Shown: positions 33,809-42,271 of the stretch, in pieces | Layout: the number at the start of each line of letters is the position of its first letter | Position numbering within the stretch: the first letter of the stretch is position 1 | Source: Erythrobacter sp. JK5 | GTDB lineage: Bacteria > Pseudomonadota > Alphaproteobacteria > Sphingomonadales > Sphingomonadaceae | Direction of reading: 5' to 3' | DNA: 64,000 nt | Assembly (NCBI RefSeq): GCF_018205975.1 | Contig: NZ_CP073577.1 | Span: 2,728,001-2,792,000, forward strand | Position numbers and translations under genes: made by a program | Notes under the pieces: model-generated | What the model saw: the letters and a program-made list of their open reading frames with translations, nothing else | Told to the model about the DNA's origin: nothing | The model's database searches: none

Positions 33809-35107
33809 ATGATATTCGAACCGATCACTTCGGCAGCGCGCATGCGCGGTCGCAACGATCCTATCACCTCCATCATCCGGTACGGAGTGGCGTGGACCGT
33901 CGTCGTGTTCGCGCCGCTGATGCTGTACGACCTGCTGGGCATCACCGAAGCCTTCATCGATCCGACCATGATCAACACCGGCGTGGCGGCGACCGTGGCG
34001 CTGTTTTTCGGCATGTACCTCGCTGGTCGGGTGCTCGATTTGCCGGGAACGCGCGGGACGGTGCACGGCGTGCCGATCATGTGGACGAGCTTCATCATCG
34101 CGGTGATCGTGATGTTCGCACTGCGCACCGACTACAGCCGTGTGATGTTCGGCTATTCGGCGGCGGTTTCGACGCTGATCGCGATGCAGCTGCGCTGGAG
34201 CAACCGCACAATGCGCCAGCAGCCGTTCTATCTCGTCCCGTTCGGCAAGGCGATGCTGATGGAGGAGATCGAAGGGTTTCCGGTGCGCCGGCTGTCGCGG
34301 CCCGAGATTCCCAACGATCGCGCCGCGAATATCGTCGCGGATTTCCGCGCCGACCTGCCCGACGAATGGGAGCGTCTGCTGGCGCAGGCATCGCTCGCCG
34401 GGGTGCCGGTCTATCATTACAAGCAGCTGACCGAATCGCTCACCGGGCAGGTGAAGATCGAGCACCTGTCGGAAAACTCGCTCGGCTCGCTGGTCCCGAA
34501 CCAGTCCTACACCCCGGTCAAACGGCTGGTCGACATCATCGGCAGCCTCGCCGCGATCGCGCTGACACTGCCGGTCATGTTCGCGCTGGCGCTGGCGATC
34601 TGGCTGGAAGACCGCGATTCGCCGTTCTTCGTCCAGAGCCGCACCGGCATGGGTGGCAAGCCGTTCCGGATGTACAAGTTCCGCTCGATGTCCAATCGGG
34701 CCGCACCGGAATGCGACGACAGCGCGCGTGAGGACGCCATCACCAAGTCCGAAGATGCGCGCGTCACCCGGATCGGCAAGTTCATCCGCAAGTTCCGGCT
34801 CGACGAGCTGCCGCAGCTGTTCAACGTGCTGAAGGGGGAGATGAGCCTGATCGGCCCGCGTCCCGAAGCCAACGCGCTGGCCGAATGGTACGAGGACAAC
34901 CTCGCGTTCTATTCGTACCGCAACATCGTGAAACCGGGGCTGACCGGCTGGGCGCAGGTCAACCAGGGCCACGTCGCGACGCTCGAGGACATCGACATCA
35001 AGCTGCAGTACGATTTCTACTACATCAAGTATTTCTCGTTCTGGCTCGACGTGCTGATCGTGATGCGCACGATCCACACCATCGCGACCGGATTCGGCTC
35101 GAAATAG
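33809..35107 (+). CDS. exopolysaccharide polyprenyl-phosphate sugar transferase (WbaP/ExoY-type)
   Basis: The 432-residue inner-membrane enzyme has four N-terminal helices, a soluble middle part, and the C-terminal bacterial sugar transferase domain. That domain includes VKRLVDIIGSLAAIALTLP (membrane dip), SRTGMGGKPFRMYKFRSM, RKFRLDELPQLFNVLKG and IGPRPE, then GLTGWAQVNQG. It transfers a sugar-1-phosphate to undecaprenyl phosphate to start repeat-unit assembly. The ATG at 33809 is chosen because the preceding open frame has no domain. It is divergent from the operon and is the likely initiator for its product. Confidence 0.92.
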   Translation: MIFEPITSAARMRGRNDPITSIIRYGVAWTVVVFAPLMLYDLLGITEAFIDPTMINTGVAATVALFFGMYLAGRVLDLPGTRGTVHGVPIMWTSFIIAVIVMFALRTDYSRVMFGYSAAVSTLIAMQLRWSNRTMRQQPFYLVPFGKAMLMEEIEGFPVRRLSRPEIPNDRAANIVADFRADLPDEWERLLAQASLAGVPVYHYKQLTESLTGQVKIEHLSENSLGSLVPNQSYTPVKRLVDIIGSLAAIALTLPVMFALALAIWLEDRDSPFFVQSRTGMGGKPFRMYKFRSMSNRAAPECDDSAREDAITKSEDARVTRIGKFIRKFRLDELPQLFNVLKGEMSLIGPRPEANALAEWYEDNLAFYSYRNIVKPGLTGWAQVNQGHVATLEDIDIKLQYDFYYIKYFSFWLDVLIVMRTIHTIATGFGSK

Positions 35108-35202
35108 AAGGTGGTGCCACCGCCGTTCGTGTCGAGCGCGGTCGAGACACATGTACGCGGACGCCTCTCGACTTCGGTCAAGGCGAACGGAGAAGTGGTG
35201 GG

Positions 35203-36009
35203 CTACGTCTCCAGGGTAAGGTCGGGCGCGTCGACCTGCTTCATGCCAACCGTGTGATAGCCGGCATCGACATGGTGGACCTCGCCCGTCACGCCCGAGG
35301 ACAGGCCCGACAGGAGGTACAGCCCCGACCCGCCGACATCGTCCAGGGTGATCGTGCGGCGCAGCGGCGAGTTGTACTCGTTCCATTTGAGGATGTAGCG
35401 GAAATCGCCGATCCCGCTCGCCGCGAGCGTCTTGACCGGCCCGGCGCTGATCGCGTTCACCCGGATGCCCTGCGGGCCAAGATCGTTGGCGAGATACATG
35501 ACGCTGGTCTCCAGCGCGGCCTTGGCGACGCCCATCACGTTGTAGTGCGGCATGACCTTTTCCGCGCCGTAATAGGTCAGCGTCAGGATGCTGCCACCAT
35601 CGGGCATCATGTCCGCCGCGCGCTTGGTCACGGCCACCAGCGAATAGGCCGAGATGTTCATCGTCAGCAGGAAATTGTCGAGGCTGGTATCGACGTATTT
35701 CCCGCGCAGCTCATTCTTGTCGGAAAAGCCAATCGCGTGGACCACGAAGTCGATCGTGTCCCAGCGCTGCTTCAGCGCCGCGAATGCCGCGTCGAGCGAC
35801 TCCATGCTCGACACGTCGCATTCGAAGGTGAAATCGCTGCCGAGCTGTTCGGCGAGCGGCTTCACGCGCTTGGCCAGCGCCTCGCCCTGATACGAAAACG
35901 CCAGCTGCGCACCGTGTTCGGCGAGCTGCCTGGCGATGCCCCAGGCCAGCGACTTGTCGTTGGCGAGCCCCATGATCAGCCCGCGCTTGCCTTCCATCAG
36001 ACCGCTCAT
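35203..36009 (-). CDS. fabI: enoyl-[acyl-carrier-protein] reductase (NADH)
   Basis: FabI reduces enoyl-ACP in the last step of each fatty-acid elongation cycle. The 268-residue SDR shows the FabI-specific NADH site GLANDKSLAWGIA, the catalytic Y-x6-K (YNVMGVAK near residues 158-165) and the SAGPVKTLAASGI substrate loop. Its ATG overlaps the stop of the YihY-family gene as ATGA, so the two are co-transcribed. Assignment is secure. Confidence 0.96.
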   Translation of the reverse strand: MSGLMEGKRGLIMGLANDKSLAWGIARQLAEHGAQLAFSYQGEALAKRVKPLAEQLGSDFTFECDVSSMESLDAAFAALKQRWDTIDFVVHAIGFSDKNELRGKYVDTSLDNFLLTMNISAYSLVAVTKRAADMMPDGGSILTLTYYGAEKVMPHYNVMGVAKAALETSVMYLANDLGPQGIRVNAISAGPVKTLAASGIGDFRYILKWNEYNSPLRRTITLDDVGGSGLYLLSGLSSGVTGEVHHVDAGYHTVGMKQVDAPDLTLET

Positions 36010-37070
36010 GACGCACTCCCTTCCTGCATTTCGCCCTCACGTGCGAGGGCCCGTTCCATGGTTTCTTCCTTGCACGGTTCCGGTTCGGCCAGCGCCGCGT
36101 TCAGCTCCGCCCCGATAACGAGGCCGAGCCCGACGAGCCAGAAAAAGAACAGCGCGATGATGATCCCGGCGAGGCTGCCGTACGTCAGGTTGTAGGCAAA
36201 GACGCTGCGCAGGATCGGGGGCATCGCAGTGGTCACCCCCAGCCACCACACGGTCGTGAACAGCGCGCCGGGCCATTTCGGATAGCCCCGCTTGCGATAT
36301 TCCGACGGCGTCAGCGTATAGAACAGCATGTACAGCGACAGGCCGAGCCCGATCGCGGGGATGATCCGCGAGACCTGGAGGACGGCGATCGCTTCGGAGA
36401 GCTGCGGCAGTGCCGCATCGATCACCTGCTGCGCGGTGCCGATCACCACATGCGCAAAAAGCGATGCCATCAGCAGCACCACCGCGCCCAGGATCAGCCC
36501 GGCCGACAGCAGGCGGTATTTCCAGAAAGCGTAGATCGACCGCGTGCCATAAGCGCGGCGCAGGATGTCGCGAATCGTTTCGACCAAGCTCGATACGGTC
36601 CACAGCGCCACCGCCGCGCCGAACCACAGCAGCCAGCCCTCGCGCGCGCCCATCACGTCCTGCGCCACCGGAGCGATTGCGCTGGCGACCGTGGGCGGCA
36701 TCGCCATCACCACGGTATCGACCAGCGCGTTGGTTTGTTCGCGCCCTCCGATCAGTTCGAACGCCGCCGCGCCGAGGATGAAGAACGGGAAGATCGCCAG
36801 CATCGACAGATAGGCGAGATTTCCGGCGTGGATGAAGCCATCGTTATAGGTGCCGACGGCGGTGCGCTTGACCACTTCGAAAGCCCGGGTGCCCGGCCCG
36901 GCGAGAGCGACGAGCCGTTCGGCGAGGGTGCGCCTGGCGGGGCGCTCCGGATCGATTCCGCTGCCGACGAGCGCGTGAATGCGCGAGCGGGAATGCCGCC
37001 GGCGCGCTTCGGGTGTGAGCGAGATGACCTCGCGCTCGTCGGGGGGAGGAATGGTGGGGGGAACTTCCAT
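36006..37070 (-). CDS. YihY/BrkB family inner-membrane protein
   Basis: From the ATG at 37070 the protein has 354 residues, with a basic, proline-rich cytoplasmic N-terminus of about 80 residues and six transmembrane helices. The family segment HAGNLAYLSMLAIFPFFILGAAAF, given here in pieces (NLAYLSMLAIFPF), lies near residue 90. RRAYGTRSIYAFWKYRLLS and YKRGYPKW-like text (YRKRGYPKWPGAL) follow, then TYGSLAGIIIALFFFW. Function of the family is not established; it has been called ribonuclease BN and virulence factor BrkB in error or by analogy. It is upstream of and overlapping fabI. Confidence 0.87.
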   Translation of the reverse strand: MEVPPTIPPPDEREVISLTPEARRRHSRSRIHALVGSGIDPERPARRTLAERLVALAGPGTRAFEVVKRTAVGTYNDGFIHAGNLAYLSMLAIFPFFILGAAAFELIGGREQTNALVDTVVMAMPPTVASAIAPVAQDVMGAREGWLLWFGAAVALWTVSSLVETIRDILRRAYGTRSIYAFWKYRLLSAGLILGAVVLLMASLFAHVVIGTAQQVIDAALPQLSEAIAVLQVSRIIPAIGLGLSLYMLFYTLTPSEYRKRGYPKWPGALFTTVWWLGVTTAMPPILRSVFAYNLTYGSLAGIIIALFFFWLVGLGLVIGAELNAALAEPEPCKEETMERALAREGEMQEGSAS

Positions 37071-37081
37071 GACGCCGGGCG

Positions 37082-38050
37082 TCAAAGCCCGAATTTCTCG
37101 CGTGGTCTTGCCGGATCGACCCAGTCGCCTAGCTGTTGTTCGAGCTTTTCGAGATCTTCGGGCAGCTGGATTTCGAGCGTGACCAGCTGGTCGCCGCGCT
37201 CGACGCCGCCGGGCCCGGTCTTTCTGGTCCAGCCCTTGCCCGCGAGCCGCATCACCGTGCCGCCGCTGGTGCCGGGCTTGATCGTCAGCATCACCGGGCC
37301 ATCGACGGTCGGGCATTTGACCTTCGCGCCGCGGATTGCCTCGCTCAGCGTGATCGGCAGATCCATGCGGATATTGTCGCCGTCGCGGTGGAAGAACGGG
37401 TGCGCGCCGATTTCGATCACCACGATCCCGTCGCCGGGCCCGCCGGGCCCGTCGTGACCCTTGCCGCGCAGCCGCATCTGCGTCCCGTCGGTCACGCCGA
37501 CCGGCAGCTTGAGATTGATCGCCTTGCCATCGGCCAGCGTGATCCGCTGATCGCGACCGGCGGCGGCATCGACGAACGGCACGGCGAGCCGGTACTGGAT
37601 GTCGGCCCCGCGCCGGGGCGGGGGAGGCGGTGGTCGCTGGCCGAACCCGCGCCGGGCCCCGTTGCCGCCCGTGCTGCGCGCCTTTCCGCCGCCGAACAGT
37701 CCTTCGAACAGGTCGCCGAGATCCATCTCTTCGGCCCCGAACCCGCCGAAATCCTGCTGACGATAGCCGCGCGCGCCCGACCCGCCGGCAAATCCCCTGC
37801 CGCCCATTCCCGCGAACGGGTTGAGCGGATTGCCATCGGCATCGATCTCGCCGCGATCGAACTGCGCGCGCTTGTTCTTGTCCGACAGCAGGTCGTAGGC
37901 CTTGGTCACGTCCGAGAACCGCTCGGCCGCGTTGGGCTTGTCCTTGTTGCGGTCGGGATGCAGCTCCTTGGCGAGCTTGCGATAGGCGCTCTTGATGTCG
38001 GCCTCCGAGGCCGTGCGCGCTACACCAAGGGTGCCATACGGGTCTGCCAT
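37082..38050 (-). CDS. DnaJ-type co-chaperone without zinc domain (CbpA-like)
   Basis: The 322-residue protein has an N-terminal J domain (residues about 3-67) with the HPD motif in KELHPDRNKDK, which stimulates Hsp70 ATPase. A Gly/Phe-rich linker (GRGFAGGSGARGYRQQDFGGFG) follows. The two C-terminal DnaJ beta-domains start near AVPFVDAAAGRDQRI. The four CxxCxGxG zinc repeats of DnaJ are absent, so this is a class B, CbpA-like co-chaperone rather than DnaJ itself. It is divergent from pdxH with a 232-base space between them. Confidence 0.9.
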   Translation of the reverse strand: MADPYGTLGVARTASEADIKSAYRKLAKELHPDRNKDKPNAAERFSDVTKAYDLLSDKNKRAQFDRGEIDADGNPLNPFAGMGGRGFAGGSGARGYRQQDFGGFGAEEMDLGDLFEGLFGGGKARSTGGNGARRGFGQRPPPPPPRRGADIQYRLAVPFVDAAAGRDQRITLADGKAINLKLPVGVTDGTQMRLRGKGHDGPGGPGDGIVVIEIGAHPFFHRDGDNIRMDLPITLSEAIRGAKVKCPTVDGPVMLTIKPGTSGGTVMRLAGKGWTRKTGPGGVERGDQLVTLEIQLPEDLEKLEQQLGDWVDPARPREKFGL

Positions 38051-38282
38051 GGTGTTTTAGCTAGGTGAGGCAGTGCGCGGGTGCAAGCGTGCGATGCAAT
38101 GTGCAAACAGTCGGGTTAAGGTGCGGGGCGGTTTCCTATGGCGTTCCAGAGGCGTAGGAGAACGCGATGTGCAGCGGTTTCGTCAACTTGGCCCTTGCCA
38201 AGCCCGCGCTCTTGCCGCTTGGCAGTCTGAGCGTTTCAGGACTGTGTTTCATGTGTTCCAACCCTGCATCAGGTGCCACGAA

Positions 38283-38948
38283 ATGAGTGAATCGACCCAC
38301 CGTCCCGCCAGCCTCGATGAGGCGCAGCTGGCCGATAGCCACATCCCCGGCGGAGCCGATCCCTACGTCCTGTTCGACGAATGGTTCGCGCTGGCGCAGG
38401 AAAGCGAGCCCAACGATGCCAACGCGATGGCGCTCGCCACCGCAACGCCCGAGGGTGCGCCTTCGGTGCGGATGGTGCTGCTGAAGGGGCATGGCGCGCA
38501 CGAAGGCGGCTTCACCTTCTTCACCAATGCCGAAAGCCGCAAGGGCGAGGAGATTCGCGCCAACATGCAGGCCGCGTTGCTGTTCCACTGGAAGAGCCAG
38601 CGCCGCCAGATCCGCATCACTGGCCCGCTGGTGGAGGTCTCGCCCGAGCGCGCCGATGCCTACTTCCATTCGCGCCCCTACAAGTCGCAGGTCGGTTCGG
38701 CAGCGAGCGACCAGTCGCGTCCGCTGCCCGACCGCCAGACTTATATCGACCGGGTCAAGGCGCTGTGGGCGCAGCATCAGCGCGCGGGCGAGGTCCCGCG
38801 TCCGGCGCACTGGACCGGCTTCACGCTGCGGCCCGAGCGGATCGAATTCTGGATGGACCGCGACAACCGCCTGCACGATCGCCGCCTGTTCACCCTGTCG
38901 GGCGCGGGCGATGCGCTCGAGTGGACCGATACGCTGTTGTACCCGTGA
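38283..38948 (+). CDS. pdxH: pyridoxamine 5'-phosphate oxidase
   Basis: PdxH oxidises pyridoxamine or pyridoxine 5'-phosphate to pyridoxal phosphate with FMN. The protein has 221 residues from the ATG at 38283: NAMALATATPEGAPSVRMVLLKG, FFTNAESRKGEEI and FHWKSQRRQIRITG. Further motifs are YFHSRPYKSQVGSAASDQS and the C-terminal RLHDRRLF. All FMN and substrate motifs are present. An open frame runs upstream to 38073, but its text is not family-like. The 232-base region before the gene shows no clear promoter that I could assign. Confidence 0.95.
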   Translation: MSESTHRPASLDEAQLADSHIPGGADPYVLFDEWFALAQESEPNDANAMALATATPEGAPSVRMVLLKGHGAHEGGFTFFTNAESRKGEEIRANMQAALLFHWKSQRRQIRITGPLVEVSPERADAYFHSRPYKSQVGSAASDQSRPLPDRQTYIDRVKALWAQHQRAGEVPRPAHWTGFTLRPERIEFWMDRDNRLHDRRLFTLSGAGDALEWTDTLLYP

Positions 38949-38961
38949 TCGGGCTGTTTCC

Positions 38962-39891
38962 TTGAGCGACAACGCCAGCCTGACGCGCAGCGCCGCCTAT
39001 GCGTCGATCGCGACGGCGCTGTTCCTTGCCGCGATCAAACTGTGGGCGACCGCGCGCACCGGCTCGACCGCGATGCTCGGCAGCCTCGCGGACACCGCGC
39101 TCGATCTCGTCGCCTCGATCGCGACGCTGATCGGCGTCACCATCGCCGCGCAGCCGCCCGACAAGAAACACCGGTTCGGCCACGGCAAGGCGGAATCGCT
39201 CGCGGCGATGTTCCAGGTGATCCTGATCGCGCTGTCGGCGGCGGGGATCGGCTTTCGCGCGATCCTTGCACTGATCGAGGGGCAACGCACGACCGCGGCG
39301 CAGGAGGGGATCGCGGTGTCGCTGGTCGCGATCGTCGCCACGCTGGCGCTGCTGGCATGGCAGCGCCACGTCGTGCGCAAGACCGCATCGGTCGCGATCA
39401 AGGCCGATCACGTTCACTACCAGTCGGACCTGCTGCTCAACCTCGCGGTGATCGCCGCGCTGGTGGCCGACCAGATGCTCGGCATTCCGGGAGCCGATCC
39501 GTTGTTCGGCCTCGCTATCGCCGGGTGGCTGCTCTGGGGGGCATGGGGCACGGCGCGCGAGGCGGTCGATCACCTGATGGATCGCGAATGGCCCGAGGAC
39601 AAGCGCCGCAAGCTGGTCGAGCTGGCCGCCAAGCACCCGGAACTGGAGAGCCTCCACGACCTGCGGACGCGCACCAGCGGGACGCGTGATTTCGTGCAGT
39701 TCCACGTCGACCTGCCGGGCGACATGACGGTCGCACAGGCGCACGACATCATTGAGCGCGTCGAGGCAGATCTCGAAAGCCACTTTCCCAACACCGACCT
39801 GCTGATTCACATCGATCCCGAAGGCCATGTCGACGAGCCGGGCAACCCGCTGCAGGAAGCCGACGAGTTCGACAAGCTGGAGGACGAGTGA
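38962..39891 (+). CDS. cation diffusion facilitator (CDF) metal transporter, TTG start
   Basis: The 309-residue inner-membrane divalent metal exporter has six helices. The family metal-site features are HRFGHGKAESLA near residue 75 and AIKADHVHYQSD near residue 150, where the H-x-x-x-D pattern of the transport site lies in helix V. A cytoplasmic C-terminal domain contains RDFVQFHVDLPG. No ATG or GTG fits the start: the first sensible codon is TTG at 38962, giving the N-terminus LSDNASLTRSAAYAS just after pdxH ends. It resembles FieF/MMT-type zinc or iron exporters. It overlaps the PhzF-like gene. Confidence 0.88.
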   Translation: MSDNASLTRSAAYASIATALFLAAIKLWATARTGSTAMLGSLADTALDLVASIATLIGVTIAAQPPDKKHRFGHGKAESLAAMFQVILIALSAAGIGFRAILALIEGQRTTAAQEGIAVSLVAIVATLALLAWQRHVVRKTASVAIKADHVHYQSDLLLNLAVIAALVADQMLGIPGADPLFGLAIAGWLLWGAWGTAREAVDHLMDREWPEDKRRKLVELAAKHPELESLHDLRTRTSGTRDFVQFHVDLPGDMTVAQAHDIIERVEADLESHFPNTDLLIHIDPEGHVDEPGNPLQEADEFDKLEDE

Positions 39892-40694
39892 TGCCCGCCA
39901 TTCCCTACTGGCATGTCGATGCCTTTGCCGCGCAGCCCTTCGGCGGCAATCAGGCGGCGGTGATGGTGCTGGACGCGTGGCTGCCCGACGATGTGCTGGT
40001 AAAGATCGGGGCGGAGAACAACTTCGCCGAGACCGCCTTTCTGGTGCGCGACGAGACGGGTCAGGCGGATTGGGAATTGCGCTGGTTCACGCCGACCAAT
40101 GAAATCCGCCTGTGCGGCCATGCGACGCTCGCAAGCGGGCACACGCTGTTGACGCACTTTGCGGAATATGCCGATTCACCGAACGTCACCTTCCTCACCC
40201 GCAAGTCCGGTTTGCTGGAGGTGCGCAGCGAGGGGGATGCCTACGAGGTTGGTCTACCCGCCATCCCCACCGAGCGCGAAGACTGGGCTGACGCGGCCGA
40301 TGTGCTCGGCGGGAACCCGGACGAGGCATGGCGCAATCCGCTCGGCTACAACCTGTTCCTGTACGAAGACGAAGCGGCGATCCGCGCGCTCGCGCCCGAC
40401 TTTCGCAAGCTGGCGGCGCTCGGGGATCACCTGTTCGTGTGCACCGCGCCGGGCACGGCGAGCGATATCGTCAGCCGGGTCTTTGTCCCCGCGCACGGGA
40501 TCGACGAGGACCCGGTAACCGGCGGCGCGCATGCGGTGCTGACCCCATTCTGGTGCGCGCGGCTGGGTCGGGGCACCTTCACCGCGCACCAGGCCAGCGC
40601 GCGGGGGGGCGATCTGACGTGTCGTCTCGATGGTGACCGCGTCTGGCTCGGCGGGCCGTGCGTGACGGTCGTGGAGGGGGTGTTCCATTTGTGA
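39891..40694 (+). CDS. PhzF family isomerase/epimerase-like protein
   Basis: The 267-residue protein is of the diaminopimelate-epimerase fold PhzF family. Features are DAFAAQPFGGNQAAV with the usual N-terminal GN, NFAETAFLV carrying the catalytic Glu, RWFTPTNEIRLCGHATL, and DEDPVTGGAHAVL near the C-terminus. The start ATG overlaps the CDF gene's stop in TGATG, so the two are translationally coupled. PhzF relatives outside phenazine loci act on unknown small metabolites. There are no phenazine genes here, so the pathway is unknown. Confidence 0.88.
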   Translation: MPAIPYWHVDAFAAQPFGGNQAAVMVLDAWLPDDVLVKIGAENNFAETAFLVRDETGQADWELRWFTPTNEIRLCGHATLASGHTLLTHFAEYADSPNVTFLTRKSGLLEVRSEGDAYEVGLPAIPTEREDWADAADVLGGNPDEAWRNPLGYNLFLYEDEAAIRALAPDFRKLAALGDHLFVCTAPGTASDIVSRVFVPAHGIDEDPVTGGAHAVLTPFWCARLGRGTFTAHQASARGGDLTCRLDGDRVWLGGPCVTVVEGVFHL

Positions 40695-40695
40695 G

Positions 40696-40756
40696 TTCCT
40701 GCGAATGCAGGAAACCAGCCTCATCCGGCGCAACTGGACTCCTGCTGTCGCAGGAG
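40696..40756. repeat. palindromic intergenic repeat (REP/MITE-like), between convergent genes
   Basis: Two small hairpins lie back to back: TTCCTGC-GAAT-GCAGGAA (40696-40713) and TCCTGC-TGTC-GCAGGA (40740-40755). The whole element is itself an imperfect inverted repeat: GCAGGAAACCAG pairs with CTGGACTCCTGC at ten of twelve positions around a central loop. It fills the gap between two convergent stop codons. Such 'TCCTGCNAANGCAGGA' palindromes are frequent in sphingomonad genomes; here it probably also acts as a bidirectional terminator. Copy number cannot be judged from one window. Confidence 0.65.
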
Positions 40757-40757
40757 A

Positions 40758-41897
40758 TCACCTCGCCGGATAGAGCGCCAGCACATCCGCCGCCTGTTGC
40801 AGCATCGGCGGGCGCTGTTCGCTGGTCGAGTGGCCCAGCCGCACCAGCGTGAGCCGTTGCTCGGGCGACACCAGCACATACTGGCCCATGTGCCCGATCA
40901 GCGAGAACAGGCTGTGCGGCGCGCGGTCGGGGAACAGCGGGTGGCCCCATTCGGAGCCTTCCTTGCCAAGCGGGCGGTTGAGCCAAGTCTGAAACCCGTA
41001 TTGCTGCGCCGTCGGGCTGGGCTTCGTCATCGCCTCGATCCAGCGGCTCGGCACCAGTTGCTCGCCGCCCGGCGCGCGGCCCTTGCGGCGCATGAACTCG
41101 CCGAACTTTGCCCAGTCGCGCGCGGTCGCATGCATCAGGCTGCCACCGATCAGCGTGCCCGAGGCGTCGTATTCGGGCACCATCGAACTCATCCCGAGCG
41201 GATCGAACAACCGCTCGGCCAGATACCCGCCGACCGCGCGGCGCCGGGCATCGGGATCGCTGCTTCCGGTCAGCGCGCGGGCGGCGATATCGGCGAGAAT
41301 CACGGTGGTGTTGGAGGAATACTCGAATCGTTCGCCCGGTTCGGATTCGAGCGGTTGCTCGGTTGCCCACCGCGCCATGTCGTCGCGCCCGTCGAGGAAC
41401 AGCATCCGCACTTCAGAGGATTCGTAGGGCGGATCGCCTGCTTCGGTATGCCGCAGCCCGGCGCGCATCTGCAGCAGGTGGCGCAAAGTGATCTCGGCGC
41501 GCGGATCGCCCGGGCGCTGCCACATCGGCTCCGGCGCGGGGTCGTCGAGCGTCAGCTTGCCGTCCGCTACCAGCATGCCGATCAGCACCGCGGTGATGGT
41601 CTTGGCCATCGACCACGATACGAACCGCGTGTCGGCATTGTAGCCCTCGCCGTAGCGTTCGGCGGCGATCTTGCCATCGGCCATCAGCACCACCGCGCGG
41701 GTTTCGCCCAGACCTTCGATCGTGAACAGGTCGTCGATTTCGCGGGCGAGCTGGTCTTTCGGCGCGCCGGCGTCCGCTGTCACCGCCGCCAATGCTTCGT
41801 CGCTCAGCGGGGGCGGACCAGGCGTCGGCGCGTTGCCACACGAAGCTAGGCTTGGCAGGACCGCCACAGCGACGATAAGGGGAAACGGGCGCAGCAT
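40758..41897 (-). CDS. class C beta-lactamase-fold serine hydrolase, probable lipoprotein
   Basis: From the ATG at 41897 the protein has 379 residues with a lipoprotein signal peptide ending LPSLASC (lipobox Cys near residue 20). The serine hydrolase domain has the SMAK motif (SxxK, near residue 94) and a YSSN region near residue 190 in place of YxN; no clear KTG is visible, but HMGQYVLV lies where it would sit. This is the AmpC-fold family that includes esterases and D-aminopeptidases. It would act in the periplasm at a membrane. An upstream frame to 42077 overlaps another gene and is rejected. True beta-lactamase activity is unlikely. Confidence 0.85.
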   Translation of the reverse strand: MLRPFPLIVAVAVLPSLASCGNAPTPGPPPLSDEALAAVTADAGAPKDQLAREIDDLFTIEGLGETRAVVLMADGKIAAERYGEGYNADTRFVSWSMAKTITAVLIGMLVADGKLTLDDPAPEPMWQRPGDPRAEITLRHLLQMRAGLRHTEAGDPPYESSEVRMLFLDGRDDMARWATEQPLESEPGERFEYSSNTTVILADIAARALTGSSDPDARRRAVGGYLAERLFDPLGMSSMVPEYDASGTLIGGSLMHATARDWAKFGEFMRRKGRAPGGEQLVPSRWIEAMTKPSPTAQQYGFQTWLNRPLGKEGSEWGHPLFPDRAPHSLFSLIGHMGQYVLVSPEQRLTLVRLGHSTSEQRPPMLQQAADVLALYPAR

Positions 41898-41929
41898 GAT
41901 CGCGCCCTCAATTCCCCAAGCTTTTCGGA

Positions 41930-42268
41930 ATGGCAATGGCAAAACCGCAGCGTTCGACATCCTCCCGTTTCGGCCTGTGGCTGCTGCTGATATTCGGGAT
42001 TGCCATCGCGGGCGCGCTCTATGCCTGGCGCGAGCCGATCCACGGTTATGCCTCGGTCGGGACGTCCTATGCTGCACGTGTCGCGTGCTCGTGCCGCTTC
42101 GTCGCCGGTCGAGCGATGGAGGATTGCGAAAAGGACAAGCTTGCCGGAATGGAGCTGGTCACACTGGTCGACGACCCGGAGGCGAAGAGCGTCACCGCGC
42201 GCTTCCCGCTGGTGACGTCCAGCACCGCTACCTACCGCGAGGGCTATGGCTGCGTACTGGAGCCGTGA
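41930..42268 (+). CDS. small membrane-anchored protein of unknown function
   Basis: The 112-residue protein starts with a short basic tail and one hydrophobic helix (about residues 14-33), so it is an anchored periplasmic or extracytoplasmic protein. The soluble part has a YASVGTSYAARVACSCRF segment with closely spaced cysteines (CSC), another Cys in MEDCEKDK, and a terminal GYGCVLEP. The four cysteines suggest disulfides. It lies divergently from the serine hydrolase and converges on mnmA. An ATG two codons downstream is equally possible as start. I do not recognise a named family. Confidence 0.65.
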   Translation: MAMAKPQRSTSSRFGLWLLLIFGIAIAGALYAWREPIHGYASVGTSYAARVACSCRFVAGRAMEDCEKDKLAGMELVTLVDDPEAKSVTARFPLVTSSTATYREGYGCVLEP

Positions 42269-42271
42269 GGG

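Noticed and set aside
35108..35202. Possible repeat or terminator after the sugar transferase gene
   Set aside because: Some GTGTC/GACAC-type pairing is visible, but it is only five base pairs long and no T-run follows.
40758..41897. True beta-lactamase for antibiotic resistance
   Set aside because: The SxxK is there, but no clear KTG triad motif and it has a lipobox; family-level esterase or peptidase function is more likely.
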